Made by a program: the position numbers and the translations under genes | Notes under the pieces: generated by a model | Told to the model about the DNA's origin: nothing | The model's database searches: none | What the model saw: the letters and a program-made list of their open reading frames with translations, nothing else | Part shown: positions 1-15,000 of the stretch, piece after piece | How the letters are laid out: each line of letters begins with the position of its first letter | How positions within the stretch are numbered: the stretch's first letter is position 1 | Source of the DNA: JAAFHB01 sp942493325 | Lineage (GTDB): Bacteria; Bacteroidota; Bacteroidia; Bacteroidales; Prolixibacteraceae | NCBI GenBank assembly: GCA_942493325.1 | Contig: OW818689.1 | Span: 2,914,001 to 2,978,000, forward strand | DNA: 64,000 nucleotides | Direction: 5' to 3'

Positions 1-1
1 T

Positions 2-3000
2 CTGGCAGGTACCGGAACTGTGAATTTAGGGGCTACCGGGAACCAGTCTATATCAGGTAGTAAGGCAATATTTTTTAATAATTTAATCCTTTCAGGCTCC
101 GGGACAAAATCACTGAACAACGTTCCCGTTATAAACGGGGTACTTTCAATGGAAGGGAGTGCAACGATTTCAGCAGCACCTGTTTATGGAATTAACGCCA
201 CACTGAAATACAACACTACTATTGCAAGAACGGCCGGTAAAGAATGGCTGAGCACCTTTAGTGCAGCAGGTGGAGTGATTGTAGGCAATACGGGTGAGAT
301 TACTATGAATTCGGCAAAAATTTTAAGTTGTGGAATTCCGCTTACGGTTCTTTCCGGGGCCACCTTAATAACCAATAATTTTGATTTAACCCTGGGAGGC
401 AATCTTATCCAAAATGGCACATTCAACGGTGGCAATTCTGATGTTACCATAAATTGTGCCTTAGCTCAGAGTATATCAGGCTTTACCACTACAGGCAAAG
501 TTTTCATGACTAAAACAGGGGGCGTTGCAACTCTTACCGGAAATGTAAACGGCGAAGAGCTTACCATCAATGGTTCCGGAGGAACGCTCAATTTGGGAAC
601 CGGTCTGAATCACACTTTTACAGGAGACTGGACCAGAACTGCAGGAACACTTGCCGGCGGATCGAGTACGGTGAACTTCATCGGAACAGGTGCAGTCTTT
701 TCAGGCACCGGGGGCACTTTTATACCAGGCACAGGAACTGTAAAATTCTCCGCGACAGCGAATCAAACTGCTCCTGCCCTCACCTATTACAATCTGACTT
801 TATCAGGTACAGGAAATAAAGTATTTTCAACAACTCCAACCGTAAACGGAAAACTCTCAATTGAAGGTACCGCCTCTGTTACTGTAACCAATGGAGTTAT
901 CACATACGGGCCAAACGCAACACTACAATATAATAAACCGGCTGCGTATACCGCAACCTCCGAGGAATGGATAACTCCGTTTACTGCAACAGGTGGAGTG
1001 ATTATAGCCAATACGGGTGTGATTACGATGAATTCTGCCAAAGTACTGGGTTGCGGAGTTCCGCTTAAAATCAACACGGGGGCGACCTTAAATACCAATA
1101 ATCAGGACATAACTTTAGGGGGAAATTTTACCCGGAATGGAACATTTAATGGTGGCACTTCGAACATTATAATTGATTGTACCGGGAATCAAAGCATTTC
1201 AGGCTTTACAACGACAGGCACAGTTACCCTGGCGAAAACAGGAGGTACAGCAACATTTACAGGCAATACCGGGGGCGGGGCATTGACAGTTAACGGAACC
1301 GGAGGTACGCTAAGTCTGGGAGCTGGTTTAACACATACTTATTCAGGAAATGTATCACTTATAAATGGTTCATTAAAAGGTGGTTCCGCCACACTTAATG
1401 TAAATTCCCTCTCGGCAACAGCCTGGAACGGAACAGGAAGTAATTTCATTGCAGAAAACAGCAATGTGGTATTTGGTGCTGCAGGAGCTCAGACATTATC
1501 CGCCCCTTCGACGACATTCAATAAGGTAACATTTTCAGGATCAGGGAATAAAACAGTCAGTGCGGCAATTGTTGTGAATGCGGCCCTTTCGGTGGGTAAT
1601 ACTGCAGTGGTTTTACTTGCAAATGCAACAGCATCCACAGTCTATTCTTTAACCCTCGGTGGTGTACCCCAAATAGGTGGCTCATGGGGAGGTACTATCT
1701 CATCAGCATCCAACAAAAATCTGCAATGGTTTGGAAATTCGACTACCGGTATCATTAATGCCTCAACTGAGCGAAGGTTTGTCATTACAGGTGCTTCGAG
1801 CCAAACAGCAGGTTCTTCCCAGAACCTGACCATATCGGTCAGGTATCCCAATAATACGATCGATAATACGTATACAGGAGATAAAAGTTTAACATTTTCA
1901 GGGGCAAGTGCATCAATCAACCCGGTAATAGAACCTACTGTAACAGACAAAACAGGTGCTCCCATCCCCTTTACATTTCCCACAACGATCACGTTTACCA
2001 ATGGCATTGCTTCCGTAACCGGAGTAGCGAATGGTTTGATGACCTTATACAGGGCAGAAAGTACCAATATAATTGTTGTTTCAGATGGTACCCTAAGTAC
2101 TGTCGGAGATGACCGTTTATTTGTAACAGTATCACCTGCAGCTATCGGAATGAATTTTACTACCCAGCCAGCCGGGGGACTGGCGGAAGTACCATGGTCA
2201 GTTCAACCAGTAGTCACCTTTCTGGATCAGTACGGCAACATAGAATCCGGAACACCACGTGATGTCACATTGTCAATTCAAACTAATGCAGGACCGGGCG
2301 GAGTTTTGAGCGGAACAACAAGTGTTGCCACAGATATTATTACCTCACAGGCGACATTCAGCGATCTTTCCATTGATAAAGCCGGAGGTGGTTATACGTT
2401 AAAGGCTACGTCAGCAGGAGTAAGTGATGCCACAAGTAGTCCCTTTGATATTTCCAATCCTGCACCGGCACTTACATCAATCTCGCCAACCTCTGTTTGT
2501 GCAGGGGAAAGCGGTTTTACACTTATTGTAAACGGAACCGATTTCAATACACAATCAAAAGTCAGGATAAATGGTTCAGAAAAATCAACCCTATTCGTAA
2601 ATTCCGGAGAACTGACTGCCCAAATACCTGCTTCCGATATTGCTACAGGAGGTACACCTGAGATTACAGTATATAATCCCACTCCCGGGGGCGGAACTTC
2701 ATCAGCGATTACTTTTACAGTAAATCAGATTATCATAACTCCGGTTGTATCACAGCCATCCTGTTTTGGTTCAGGAAGTATAACATTATCTATAAGCGGA
2801 GGCACTGCACCTTATTCTTATGACTGGGATGATCTGACCGGCAGCAACAATGTATCTGACCGGATCGGACTTGCAGCAGGAATATATTCAGTCACTGTTA
2901 CCGATATCAATGGATGTACTGCAACATCAGGAACAATCACCTTAAATCCTGCTACAGGATGTACGGGTATCAGTGTTTGCAAATCGGATGTTGCCTCGGT

Positions 3001-6000
3001 AATTTCAGTCGATCCTGATCCTGAAAATACTTCCTACACCTGGACTGTACCGGCTGGAGCAACCATTAACTCAGGTCAGGGAACACCTTCAATTTCAGTC
3101 AACTGGACAGGCGTCTCACCAGGTGTCTACCAGGTTTGTGTAGTTTCAGGCAACACATGTGGCGAAAGCCTGCAATCGTGCCAGAGTGTTTATGTAACTG
3201 AACCCTCGGTAACGGCTTACGCAGATCCTGTATGCGAAAAGGGCATCCTGAACCTTTATGCATTTGGCGGAGCACAATACTCCTGGACTGGTCCAAATGG
3301 GTTTACCAGCCATACACAATTCCCGGTAATTTATAATGCATCGTCAATCAATAATGGAGACTATTACGTCACCGTTACTGATGATTTTGGATGCGAAGCA
3401 ACCTCCGCAAAGGTGACTGTAAGTGTAAATACAGCGCCTGTCTTTACTGGTGTAATTGGGAATACAACGTGCGGTAATTCCACGGGTTCTGTCGATTTTA
3501 ATGTAGCCCCTGCGCTTTCCATGCCGTTATACTATATATTCAGGATCAACGACAGCGTAATAGGTGAAAATTTAACTGACTTATCTTCCGGCAACTATAC
3601 TGTAACTGTTACGAATTCAGCTACCGGATGCACTGCCGAAGAAACTTTCGTGGTTATCGATAATAATGGCCCGGAGGTTACAATTGCGGGTTCTGCAAAT
3701 GTTTCTTGTTACGGAGAGAGTGATGGATCCATTACGCTGAATAACCCTACAAGAGGAACCTCTCCTTATAACTATTTATGGTCCGATGGGGCTATAACGC
3801 AGAATATTTCATCTCTGCAGGCAGGAACGTATAATGTCGTAGTTACTGATGCGAATGGTTGCCAGACCGGAGTTACACAAATAATTACAGCACCTTCTGC
3901 CCCGCTTTATGTTGAAGGTGTTATTACCAATGTAAACTGCATTGGCGGATCAACGGGTGCTATCAACCTGACAATTACAGGTGGGACTTTACCCTATACC
4001 TGCACCTGGGATGACCTTTCGGGAAGCCCGGATCCCGAAGATCGGAGTTCGCTTTCGGCAGGAACATACCTGGTAAGGATAAAAGACGCTAATTTGTGTG
4101 AATCGTCTTTATCATTTACCCTGACTCAGCCCGCAGAGGCTTTATCAGTATCATCTTCCGTGTCGAAAGTAAGTTGTTTTGGCGGAACAGATGGTCAGAT
4201 AATTTTGTCAGTTTCAGGCGGCACTACTCCTTACACTTATTCATGGACTAAAACAGGTGGTGGCTTTACAGCCATAACCAAAGATATTTTAGGTCGTATT
4301 GCCGGATTTTATGACGTGACCGTTACCGATGCCGGGGGATGCACCATATCCTTGAGTACCGAAATTACCCAGCCTGATGTATTAAATGCAGTTGTCGTCA
4401 AAACCGATATTGGCTGTAATGGTGCTCAGGATGGAACAATCATAATGAGCAGTGCGACAGGCGGATCAGGAAATTATGAATACCAGCTTAATTCAGCAAA
4501 CTGGCAGGCAAGTGAGAACTTCTCCGGGCTGACACCTGCCACTTATGGTGTAAAAATACGGGACGCAGTACACACATCCTGCCTTATTGCTCTTGGAGAT
4601 CAAACGATAGCGGAACCGCTTCCATTGAATGGCGTCATTTCAAAAACCAATATATCGTGTAGTGGCGCGAATAATGGCACAATTGAAATAACCGGACCAA
4701 CAGGTGGTTACGGAACTTACGAATACAGGCTGAATTCCGGAACCTGGCAGTTAAGTCCCGATTTTACAGGTTTGTCTGCCGGTACTTATACTGTTCAAAT
4801 CAGGGATGCTGCTCATATTTCCTGTGTAAGCTCACTTGGTGATGAATCAATTACTGATCCTCCGGCATTATCCGTTTCAGCAGTACTTACAAATGTGCTG
4901 TGTCAGGGTGCATCTACGGGCGAAATAAATATTACTGCCAGCGGAGGAACAGGTAGTTATACCTATAAATGGGAAAATGGTGCAACTGATGAAGACCGCA
5001 CGAATCTTGCAGCAGGAAATTATTCCGTTGAGGTTCAGGATGGTAACAACTGCTTAACAAGTACAGGCTTTACGATCACACAGCAACCAGCGCTCAATCT
5101 TTCCCTCACTGAAACTACTATTTCATGTTCCGGTGAAAATGACGGGGCAATAGATCTCACTGTCAGCGGAGGATTATCACCTTATCTCTATTCATGGACC
5201 AGGATTGGTAATGCTGCTGTTATAGCTGCTACAGAAGATATTTCAGGACTTAACCCGGGATCATACTCAATTACCGTGACTGATGCCAACAGTTGTCAGT
5301 CGACCTTAATATCCGCAGAACTGACAGCCCCTGAATTACTTGCATTAAGTACTACCAAATCAGACGTCCTCTGCGTCGGGGGTATAAACGGAACCATTTC
5401 TCTCACTATCGATGGCGGTACCGCTCCTTACACCTTTGACTGGTCGAATGGCATGAGTACTCAAAATATCAGCAGTCTTGCCGAAGGAACATATAATGTA
5501 TCAGTTTCTGATAGTAAAGGCTGTGCTGCAACAACAGAGGTTACTATTAATGAACCGACGGCGGGAATTGAATTATATGCAACCACAACCAATTCGTCAT
5601 CCTGTTCTTTATCAACAGGTTCAATCGATCTGACTGTAATAAACGGGATTGCTCCGATCACCTATGTTTGGAGCGGCCCGACAGCCATCGGGAATATTCC
5701 TGACCCTGGCAATTTGTCTCCGGGAATCTATACCGTTTCAGTTACAGATGATGCAGGATGTTCCGTGAATTCATCGGTTACAATCAGCACTTCGCCGGAG
5801 CTGACTCTCAGTGTGGCAGCTTTCGACAAAAGCTGTTCAGGAAATGTGGGTTCCGTTTATGCAATTGTGACGGGCGGCGTTGGTCCTTACAATTACGTAT
5901 GGACAAAAGATGGTGCTCCTTATGGCGGAAATACTCAGACTCTTTCAGGCTTGGATGCCGGCCTTTATTCAGTCACTGTAACTGATAAAAATTTATGCTC

Positions 6001-9000
6001 AGCCGTTAACAGTGGAACAGTGAATGCCCCGGATTGTACACCTCCGGTAGTTGTTAATGAAACCTTTACACCATTATGTGATTCCCCTTTTAGCGGAAGT
6101 GTCGCCAATGAAACAGACCCATTGCACCTGGCTCCCGAATTGCCTCAGTTAAGCTATTATCCTTTCTCAATTCCAAATCCTGAGCAGGGAACAATTGTTT
6201 GGGATTCATCCGATAATGGTTCATTTACATACACACCGGCAGCTGGTTTCTACGGAACTTTCTCAGTTAACTATCAGGTATGCACTTCTAATGGCGCATG
6301 CAGCCTCGGAACACTCACCTTGCAATCGGCATGTATAATCTTATCGAAAACAGGAGTTTATAACGACTTTGACAATAGTGGTACTTTTAATGAGGGCGAT
6401 AAAATTAATTACACCTTTACTGTCACAAATAATGGAATTGTAGCACTCTCCGACATAATTGTCACCGATCCGAAGGTGACTATTAATGGTACTCCGATTG
6501 CCTCGTTAGCCTCCGGAATTTCCGATAATACAACTTTTTCGGCCGCGTATACAATTTTACAATCTGATATTGATGCCGGTACATTTACCAATACCGCAAC
6601 TGTAAAAGGAACGCATGAAGGAATTGATTATACTGCGACCGACAACGACACACAAATTTTTTCCCCGAATCCATCTGTCTCGCTAATAAAGACAGGTACT
6701 TATGTTGATAATTCCCCATTCGGAGTATACAATCCCGGAGATCAGATTAACTATTCCTTTACGGCAACAAATACAGGGAATCAAACATTAACTGATATTA
6801 CAATAACCGATCCCCAGGTTTCGATATCAGGCGACCCGATACCATCCATGGCGCCAGGGGTTTCAAACAACACGGCCTATTCAGCCACATATATACTAAC
6901 ACAGACAGACATCAATGCCGGAACCTATAACAATATTGCTTCTGTCCGTGGAACTTATGACGGGAATGAATACACAGCTACCGATAGTGACACACAAACA
7001 TTAACCCGGAATCCGTCCATCACTATTTTAAAGACAGGTACATATGTTGATAATGCTCCGGCAGGAGTATATAACCCGGGCGACCAGATTACATATACCT
7101 TTAATGTAAGCAATACGGGGAATGTACCATTAAGCAGTGTTTTAGTAACCGATCTAAAGGTCACTATAAGTGGAAGTCCGATAGTCTTATTGGACCCGGG
7201 AGCTTCTGATAATACCACTTATACTGCTACCTACACGCTCTTACAGGAAGATATAACTGCCGGTACATTTACCAATACAGCTATGGCTACAGGCACCTTC
7301 GGCAGTGGACAATATAGCAATGTCGCCAATGATACACAGATATTTACTCAGCCCGATCTGTCAGTATTGAAAACTGTTGACAATCCGACACCCGATGTTG
7401 GAAGCAATGTAACTTTTATTATCACGGCCTCCAATAACGGACAGGGGGCAGCAACGGGAGTAAAAGTTTCAGATGTTATGCCGGCTGGATATTCATTACT
7501 ATCTGCAACCCCCTCAACCGGAATATGGGAAGCTCCCTTATGGACCATTGGAGACCTTGCAGAAGGTACGAGTGAAACTTTAACCATTCTTGCAACGGTA
7601 AACGCAGCAGGATCTTACAACAATACAGCTTCAATAACCGGAAATCAGCCCGATCCGGTTCCGGGAAACAATAGCAACAACACGACTACAGTGCCGGTTG
7701 CGGTGGCCGATCTTGCCATTTCCAAAACCTCCTCGCCCGAGCCCGCATCTACAGGTCAATTATTAACTTATACCTTAACTATTACCAACAATGGTCCAAG
7801 TGATGCAGTGAATCCGACCATTACTGACAATTTGTTGCCTGCCGCATTTTCGGATGTTGAATATTCCATTGATGGTGGTCTGAATTGGTTATCCGGATGG
7901 TCCGGAACCTACAGTTATGGAAGTTCACTGGTTTCGGGTGGTTCGTCAATCCTGTTGATTCGTGGAACAATTTCTCCGACCCAATGCACCTCTGTCAACA
8001 ATACTGCATCGGTGGCCAGCAGCACCTCCGATTCAAGTATTGATAACAACAGTGCGACTGTAACCACAACAATTTCCGATATAATTCCGCCGGAAATTAC
8101 ATGTCCTGACGATTATGGACTGAGTGGCTGTAATACAAGCGCCATAACCGGTTTAACATTCAGCGGAGTGGATGTTCCGATTACCCTTTTGCAGTTGCAG
8201 AGTACAGGCGGGATTGCAAGTGACAACTGTACTATTGCGTCAATAAAATATAAGGATACCCAGAGCGGATCAAATCCTGTGATTGTATCAAGAACCTTTA
8301 CAGTAACCGATGGTGGTGGGAATTCGACCAGTTGCATCCAGACAATTACGATATCCTGCTGTACACCACCGACTGTTGGCAATATGATTACTACGATATG
8401 CAGTGGTTCTGTCAGCAATGTTTCCCTTCCGGTGGCAGGTACAAATCTTTCCCCGATCACCAGTTATGTCATCACTTCGTCTGTATCCGCAGGTCTTACC
8501 GGCACCGGCTTTAACGGAACCACCGCAGACCCTGATGCAATTAAAAACGACGCGTACTCCAATGAGACCAATGGTCAGTTGGTGGTGATCTATACTGTTA
8601 CACCATGGTCTGATACTTGCCAGGGATCATCTTTCACCGTGACAGTTACCGTGAACCCGCTTCCAACCATGATAAAACCAGCAGATAAGACGATTTGCAA
8701 TGGCACTAATTCAGCAATAAATCTTCCTCCTACTGCAGGAGTAACGTATTCCTGGACAACATCAGGAAGTGCATCCGGTCATTTTGCTTGTAATGTTACT
8801 TGTGGTAATTCAATTAATCAAATACTTTTAAATGGGGAAAATTTTCCCCAAACAGCAACATACGTTATTACTCCAAAAATTGGCGGTTGCAATGGAACTC
8901 CCCAATCAGTAGTGGTCAGTGTAAATCCGACACCAGAAATGGATGATCCTGCAGATGTCATTTTGTGTTCAGGAGAGTCAACCAATATTGAGCTTACCAC

Positions 9001-12000
9001 TATGATTACCGCTGCATCAGTTACATATACTTGGACAGCAGTTGCAACTTCAGTGAATCTCACAGGATATCTTGGTTGTGTCACTGGGTGCGGGACTTCC
9101 ATAGAGCAAGTTCTAAATAATAGTGGCAATGTATTGGAAAAGACTACTTATACTATAAGACCACGAATTGGAAGTTGCAATGGACCAACTCAGATTGTGA
9201 TTGTAACAGTAAATCCCACTCCCGGCGCACCCTCAATTAGTACAATTGTCCAACCAGATTGCGATACTGCAACCGGAAGTATTGTTCTTGGCGGCCTGCC
9301 AGCTTCGGGCGAATGGACTGTAACGGAATCTGTTGGTTCGTCAACAATTACCGGAACCGGTACAACAGCGACATTTAGTGGTCTGAATTCTGCAACCTAT
9401 AATTTTACAGTAACCACTGCCGAAGGATGTACATCCCTTCCGTCTGACGATGCAGTAATCAATCCGCAGCCCGCCACTCCGGTTATAACTCTTGGAGCAA
9501 TTACCAATCCTGCAACATGCGGAAGTAACGGAAGTATTGTACTTAGTTTTACGGGAGTTCCTAATGGCACATATTCTGTCTCACATAGTACAGGAAATTT
9601 TCCTGGAGTTGTAATTGCTTCGGGGACTGCAACAATAACAGCTCCGGCAGGTACATATACTGATCTTCGGGTTACGACAAACGGTTGCACCTCTGATTTC
9701 GGTGTAGTTGCAACTTTGACTGACCCTGCCACCCCGGTAATAACCCTGGGAGCAATAACCAATCCTTCGACATGCGGTGGTAACGGGAGTATAGTTCTGA
9801 ACTTTACAGGTGTTCCGGATGGCACATATTCTGCCTCCCATAGTACAGGTAATTTTCCGGGTGTCACAGTTACCTCGGGAACTGCAACAATAATAGCTCC
9901 GGCAGGCACTTATTCTGATCTTCAGGTTATGGCAAACGGTTGCACCTCTGATCCGGGTGTAAATGCAACTTTGACTGATCCTGCCACTCCGGTCATAACC
10001 CTTGGAGCGATAACCAATCCTTCGACATGCGGTGGTAACGGAAGTATGGTTCTGAACTTTACAGGTGTTCCGAACGGTACATATTCTGTCTCACACAGTG
10101 CAGGTAGTTTTTCGGGAGTTGTAATTGCTTCGGGAACTGCTACAATAACCGCTCCGGCTGGTACATATACTGATCTTCAGGTTACGGCAAACGATTGCAC
10201 CTCTAATTTGGGAGTAAATGCAACTCTGACTGACCCTGCCACACCGATAATAACCCTTGGTGCAATCACCAATCCTGCAATATGCGGTGGTGACGGGAGT
10301 ATTGTTCTGAACGTTACCAATGTTACGGATGGCGTATATTCTGTTTCTTATTCGTTAGGCAGCTTTGCAGGTGTTACAATTACTTCGGGCACTGCAACGA
10401 TAACAGCTCCGGCAGGTATTTATACAAATTTACAGCTTACTGCAAATGGTTGTCCATCTGATTTGGGTGTAAATGCAAGTCTGACTGATCCTGCCACACC
10501 GTTAATAACCCTTGGAGCAATTACCAACTCTGCAACTTGCGGCGGTAACGGGAGTATTGTTTTAAACTTCACCAGCGTTCCGGATGGCACATATTCTGTC
10601 TCACATAGTACAGGTAATTTTCCTGGAGTTGTGATTGCTTCGGGAACTGCAACCATTTCGGCTCCGGCTGGCATTTATACTGATCTTCAGATTACAGCAA
10701 ACGGATGTACTTCTGATTTAGGTGTAAATGCAACTCTGACTGATCCTGCCACACCGATAATAACCCTTGGTGCAATAACCAATCCTTCGACATGCGGTGG
10801 TAACGGGAGTATAGTTCTGAACTTTACAGGTGTTCCGGATGGCACATATTCTGTCTCACATAGTACAGGTAATTTTCCTGGAGTTGTAATTGCTTCGGGA
10901 ACTGCAACAATATCAACTCTGGCAGGCACCTATTCTGATTTGCAGATTTCAGCCAATGGATGTACTTCTGATTTGGGTGTAGATGCAAGTTTAAGTGATC
11001 CTGCCACCCCGGTAATAACCCTGGGAGCGATAACCAATCCGGCAACTTGCGGTGGTAACGGAAGTATTGCACTTGGCTTTTCGGGAGTTCCGAACGGTAC
11101 ATATTCTGTCTCATACAGTGCAGGCAATTTTCCGGGAGTTGTAATTGCCTTAGGAACTGCAACAATAACTGCTCCGGCAGGTACATATACTGATCTTCAA
11201 ATTACAGCAAACGGTTGCTCATCAGATTTGGGTGTAGATGCAAGTTTGACTGATCCTGCTACCCCGGTTATAACCCTTGGTGCAATCACCAATCCTGCGA
11301 TTTGCGGTGGTAACGGAAGTATCGCACTTAGCTTTTCGGGAGTTCCGGATGGCACATATTCTGTCTCACATAGTACAGGTAATTTTCCTGGAGTTGTAAT
11401 TGCTTCGGGGACAGCAACAATAACAGCTACGGCAGGAACATATTCAGATCTTCAGGTTACGGCAAATGGTTGTACATCAGATTTGAATGTAAATACAACT
11501 TTGAGTAACCCTGCCACCCCGGTCATAACCCTTGGAGCAATAACCAATCCTGCAACATGCAGTGGTAACGGAAGTATAACACTTAGCTTTACGGGAGTTC
11601 CGAACGGTACATATACTGTCTCACACAGTACAGGTAGTTTTTCGGGTGTTGCAATTGCCTCGGGAACTGCAACAATAACAGCTCCGGCTGGCACTTATAC
11701 TGATCTTCAGGTTACCGCAAACGGATGTACTTCTGATTTAGGTGTAAATGCAACTCTGACTGATCCTGCCACTCCGGTTATAACTCTTGGAGCAATAACC
11801 AACCCGGCAACATGCGGTGGTCAGGGAAGTATCGCACTTAGCTTTTCGGGAGTTCCGGATGGCATATATTCTGTCTCACATAGTACAGGTAATTTTCCGG
11901 GAGTTACGGTTACTTCGGGCACTGCAACGATAACAGCTCCGGCAGGTTCATATACTAACTTAAAAATTACGGCCAACGGATGTACCTCTGATCCGGGTGT

Positions 12001-15000
12001 AGATGCAACTTTGAGTGACCCTGCCACACCGGTAATAACCCTGGGAGCAATCACCAATCCTGCAACATGCGGTGGTAACGGGAATATCGCACTTAGTTTT
12101 TCGGGAGTTCCGAATGGCACATATTCTGTCTCACATAGTACAGGTAATTTTCCGGGCGTTGTAATTGCTTCGGGAACTGCTACAATCTTTGCACCGGCTG
12201 GCAGTTATACTGATCTTCAAATTACAGCAAACGGATGCACCTCTGATCCGGGTGTAAATGCAACTTTGACTGATCCTGCCACTCCGGTTATAACTCTTGG
12301 AGCAATAACCAACCCGGCAACATGCGGTGGTCAGGGAAGTATTGCACTTAGCTTTTCGGGAGTTCCGAACGGTATATATTCTGTCTCACACAGTACAGGT
12401 AGTTTTTCGGGAGTTGTGATTACTTCTGGAACTGCAACAATAACCGCTCCGGCTGGTACATATACTGATCTTCAGGTTACGGCAAACGATTGCACCTCTA
12501 ATTTGGGAGTAAATGCAACTCTGACTGACCCTGCCACACCGATAATAACCCTTGGTGCAATCACCAATCCTGCAATATGCGGTGGTCAGGGAAGTATCGC
12601 AATTAGCTTTTCGGGAGTTCCGGATGGCACATATTCTGTCTCACATAGTACAGGTAATTTTCCGGGAGTTGTAATTGCTTCGGGGACTGCAACAATAACA
12701 GCTCCGGCTGGCACTTATACTAATTTACAAATTACGATTAACGGATGTACTTCTGATCCGGGTGTGAATGTTACTTTAACAGATCCTGCCCTGCCCGGTG
12801 CACCTTTAATCGGAACTATTGTCCAGCCCGACTGCGGCACGGCAACAGGAACCGTTGCTCTTGGCGGCCTGCCAGCTTCTGGCGTGTGGAGCGTAACTGA
12901 ATCCGTTGGTTTATCAACAATTACCGGAACCGGTACATCAGCGACATTTGGCGGATTAAGTTCTGCCACCTATAATTTTACAGTAACCAGTTCAGCAGGC
13001 TGCACCTCTTTGGGTTCGGCAAATGCGGTGATCAATCCGCAGCCTGCAACACCGGTAATAACCCTGGGAGCAATCACCAATCCTGCAACTTGCGGTGGTA
13101 ACGGAAGTATTGCACTTAGTTTTACGGGTGTTCCGAACGGTACATATTCTGTCTCACATAGTTCAGGTAATTTTCCGGGAGTTGTGATTGCCTTAGGAAC
13201 TGCAACAATAACTGCTCCGGCAGGCACATATAATGATTTACAAATTACGATTAACGGATGTACTTCTGATCCGGGTGTCGATGCAAGTTTGACTGACCCT
13301 GCCACACCGGTTATTTCCCTTGGTGCAATAACCAACCCGGCAACATGCGGCGGCAACGGGAGCATCGTGCTGAACTTTACAGGTGTTCCGGACGGCACAT
13401 ATTCTGTTTTCCATAGCACAGGTAGTTTTTCAGGAGTTGTGATTGCTTCGGGGACTGCAATGATAACAGCTCCGGCAGGCAATTATACTGATTTTCAGGT
13501 TACAGCCAACGGATGTACATCTGATTTGGGTGTAAATGCAACTTTGACTGATCCCGCCACCCCGGTAATTAACCTGGGAGCAATTACTAATCCTGTGATT
13601 TGCGGTGGTAACGGGAGTATCATTCTGAACGTGACCAATGTTCCGGATGGCACATATTCTGTTTCACATAGTACAGGCAGTTTTCCGGGAGTTGTGATTA
13701 CTTCTGGAACTGCAACAATCTCTGCACAGGCTGGCACTTATACTAATTTACAAATTACAGCCAACGGATGCACCTCTGATTTGGGTGTAAATGCAAGTCT
13801 GACTGATCCTGCCACACCGTTAATAACCCTTGGAGCAATTACCAACTCTGCAACTTGCGGCGGTAACGGGAGTATTGTCCTGAACGTGACGAATGTTCCG
13901 GATGGTGTTTATACAATTTCTTATACAAGCGGCAGCTTTGCAGGTGTCACAGTAACCTCGGGAACTGCAACAATAGCAGCACCGGCAGGTACTTATACTG
14001 ATTTACAGTTAACGGCAAACGGTTGCACCTCTGATTTGGGAATAAATGCAACTCTGACTGATCCTGCCACTCCGGTTATAACTCTTGGAGCGATAACCAA
14101 TCCTGCAACATGCGGAAGTAACGGAAGTATTGTACTTAGTTTTACGGGAGTTCCTAATGGCACATATTCTGTCTCACATAGTACTGGTAATTTCCCGGGA
14201 GTTGTAATTGCTTCGGGAACTGCAACAATAACAGCTCCGGCAGGTACATATTCTGATTTGCAGATTTCTGCAAACAGTTGCACTTCTGATTTGGGTGTAG
14301 ATGCAACTTTGAGTGACCCTGCCACACCGGTCATAACCCCTGGTGCCATAACCAATCCGGCGACATGCGGCGGAAACGGGAGTATTGCACTTAGCTTTTC
14401 GGGGGTTCCGGATGGTACATATTCTGTCTCACATAGTACAGGTAATTTTCCGGGAGTTACGGTTAATGCGGGAACTGCAACTATTTCTGCTCTGGCTGGC
14501 AACTATGATGATTTACAGATTTCAGCCAACGGATGTACTTCTGATCCGGGTGTAAATGCAACTTTGACTGATCCTGCCACCCCGGTAATTACCCTGGGCT
14601 CAATCACAAACGCGGCAACATGCGGTGGTCAAGGAAGTATAGTTCTGAACTTTACAGGTGTTCCGGATGGCACATATTCTGTCTCACATAGTACAGGTAA
14701 TTTTCCTGGAGTTGTAATTACTTCGGGAACTGCAACAATATCAACTCTGGCAGGCACCTATTCTGATTTGCAGATTTCAGCCAATGGATGTACTTCTGAT
14801 TTGGGTGTCGATGCAAGTCTGACTGATCCTGCCACACCGATCATAACCCTTGGAGCAATCACCAATCCTGCGATATGCAGTGGTAACGGAAGTATTGCAC
14901 TTAGCTTTTCGGGAGTTCAGGACGGTACATATTCTGTCTCCCATAGCACAGGTAGTTTTCCACTAGTTGTAATTGCTTCGGGAACTGCTACAATCTTTGC

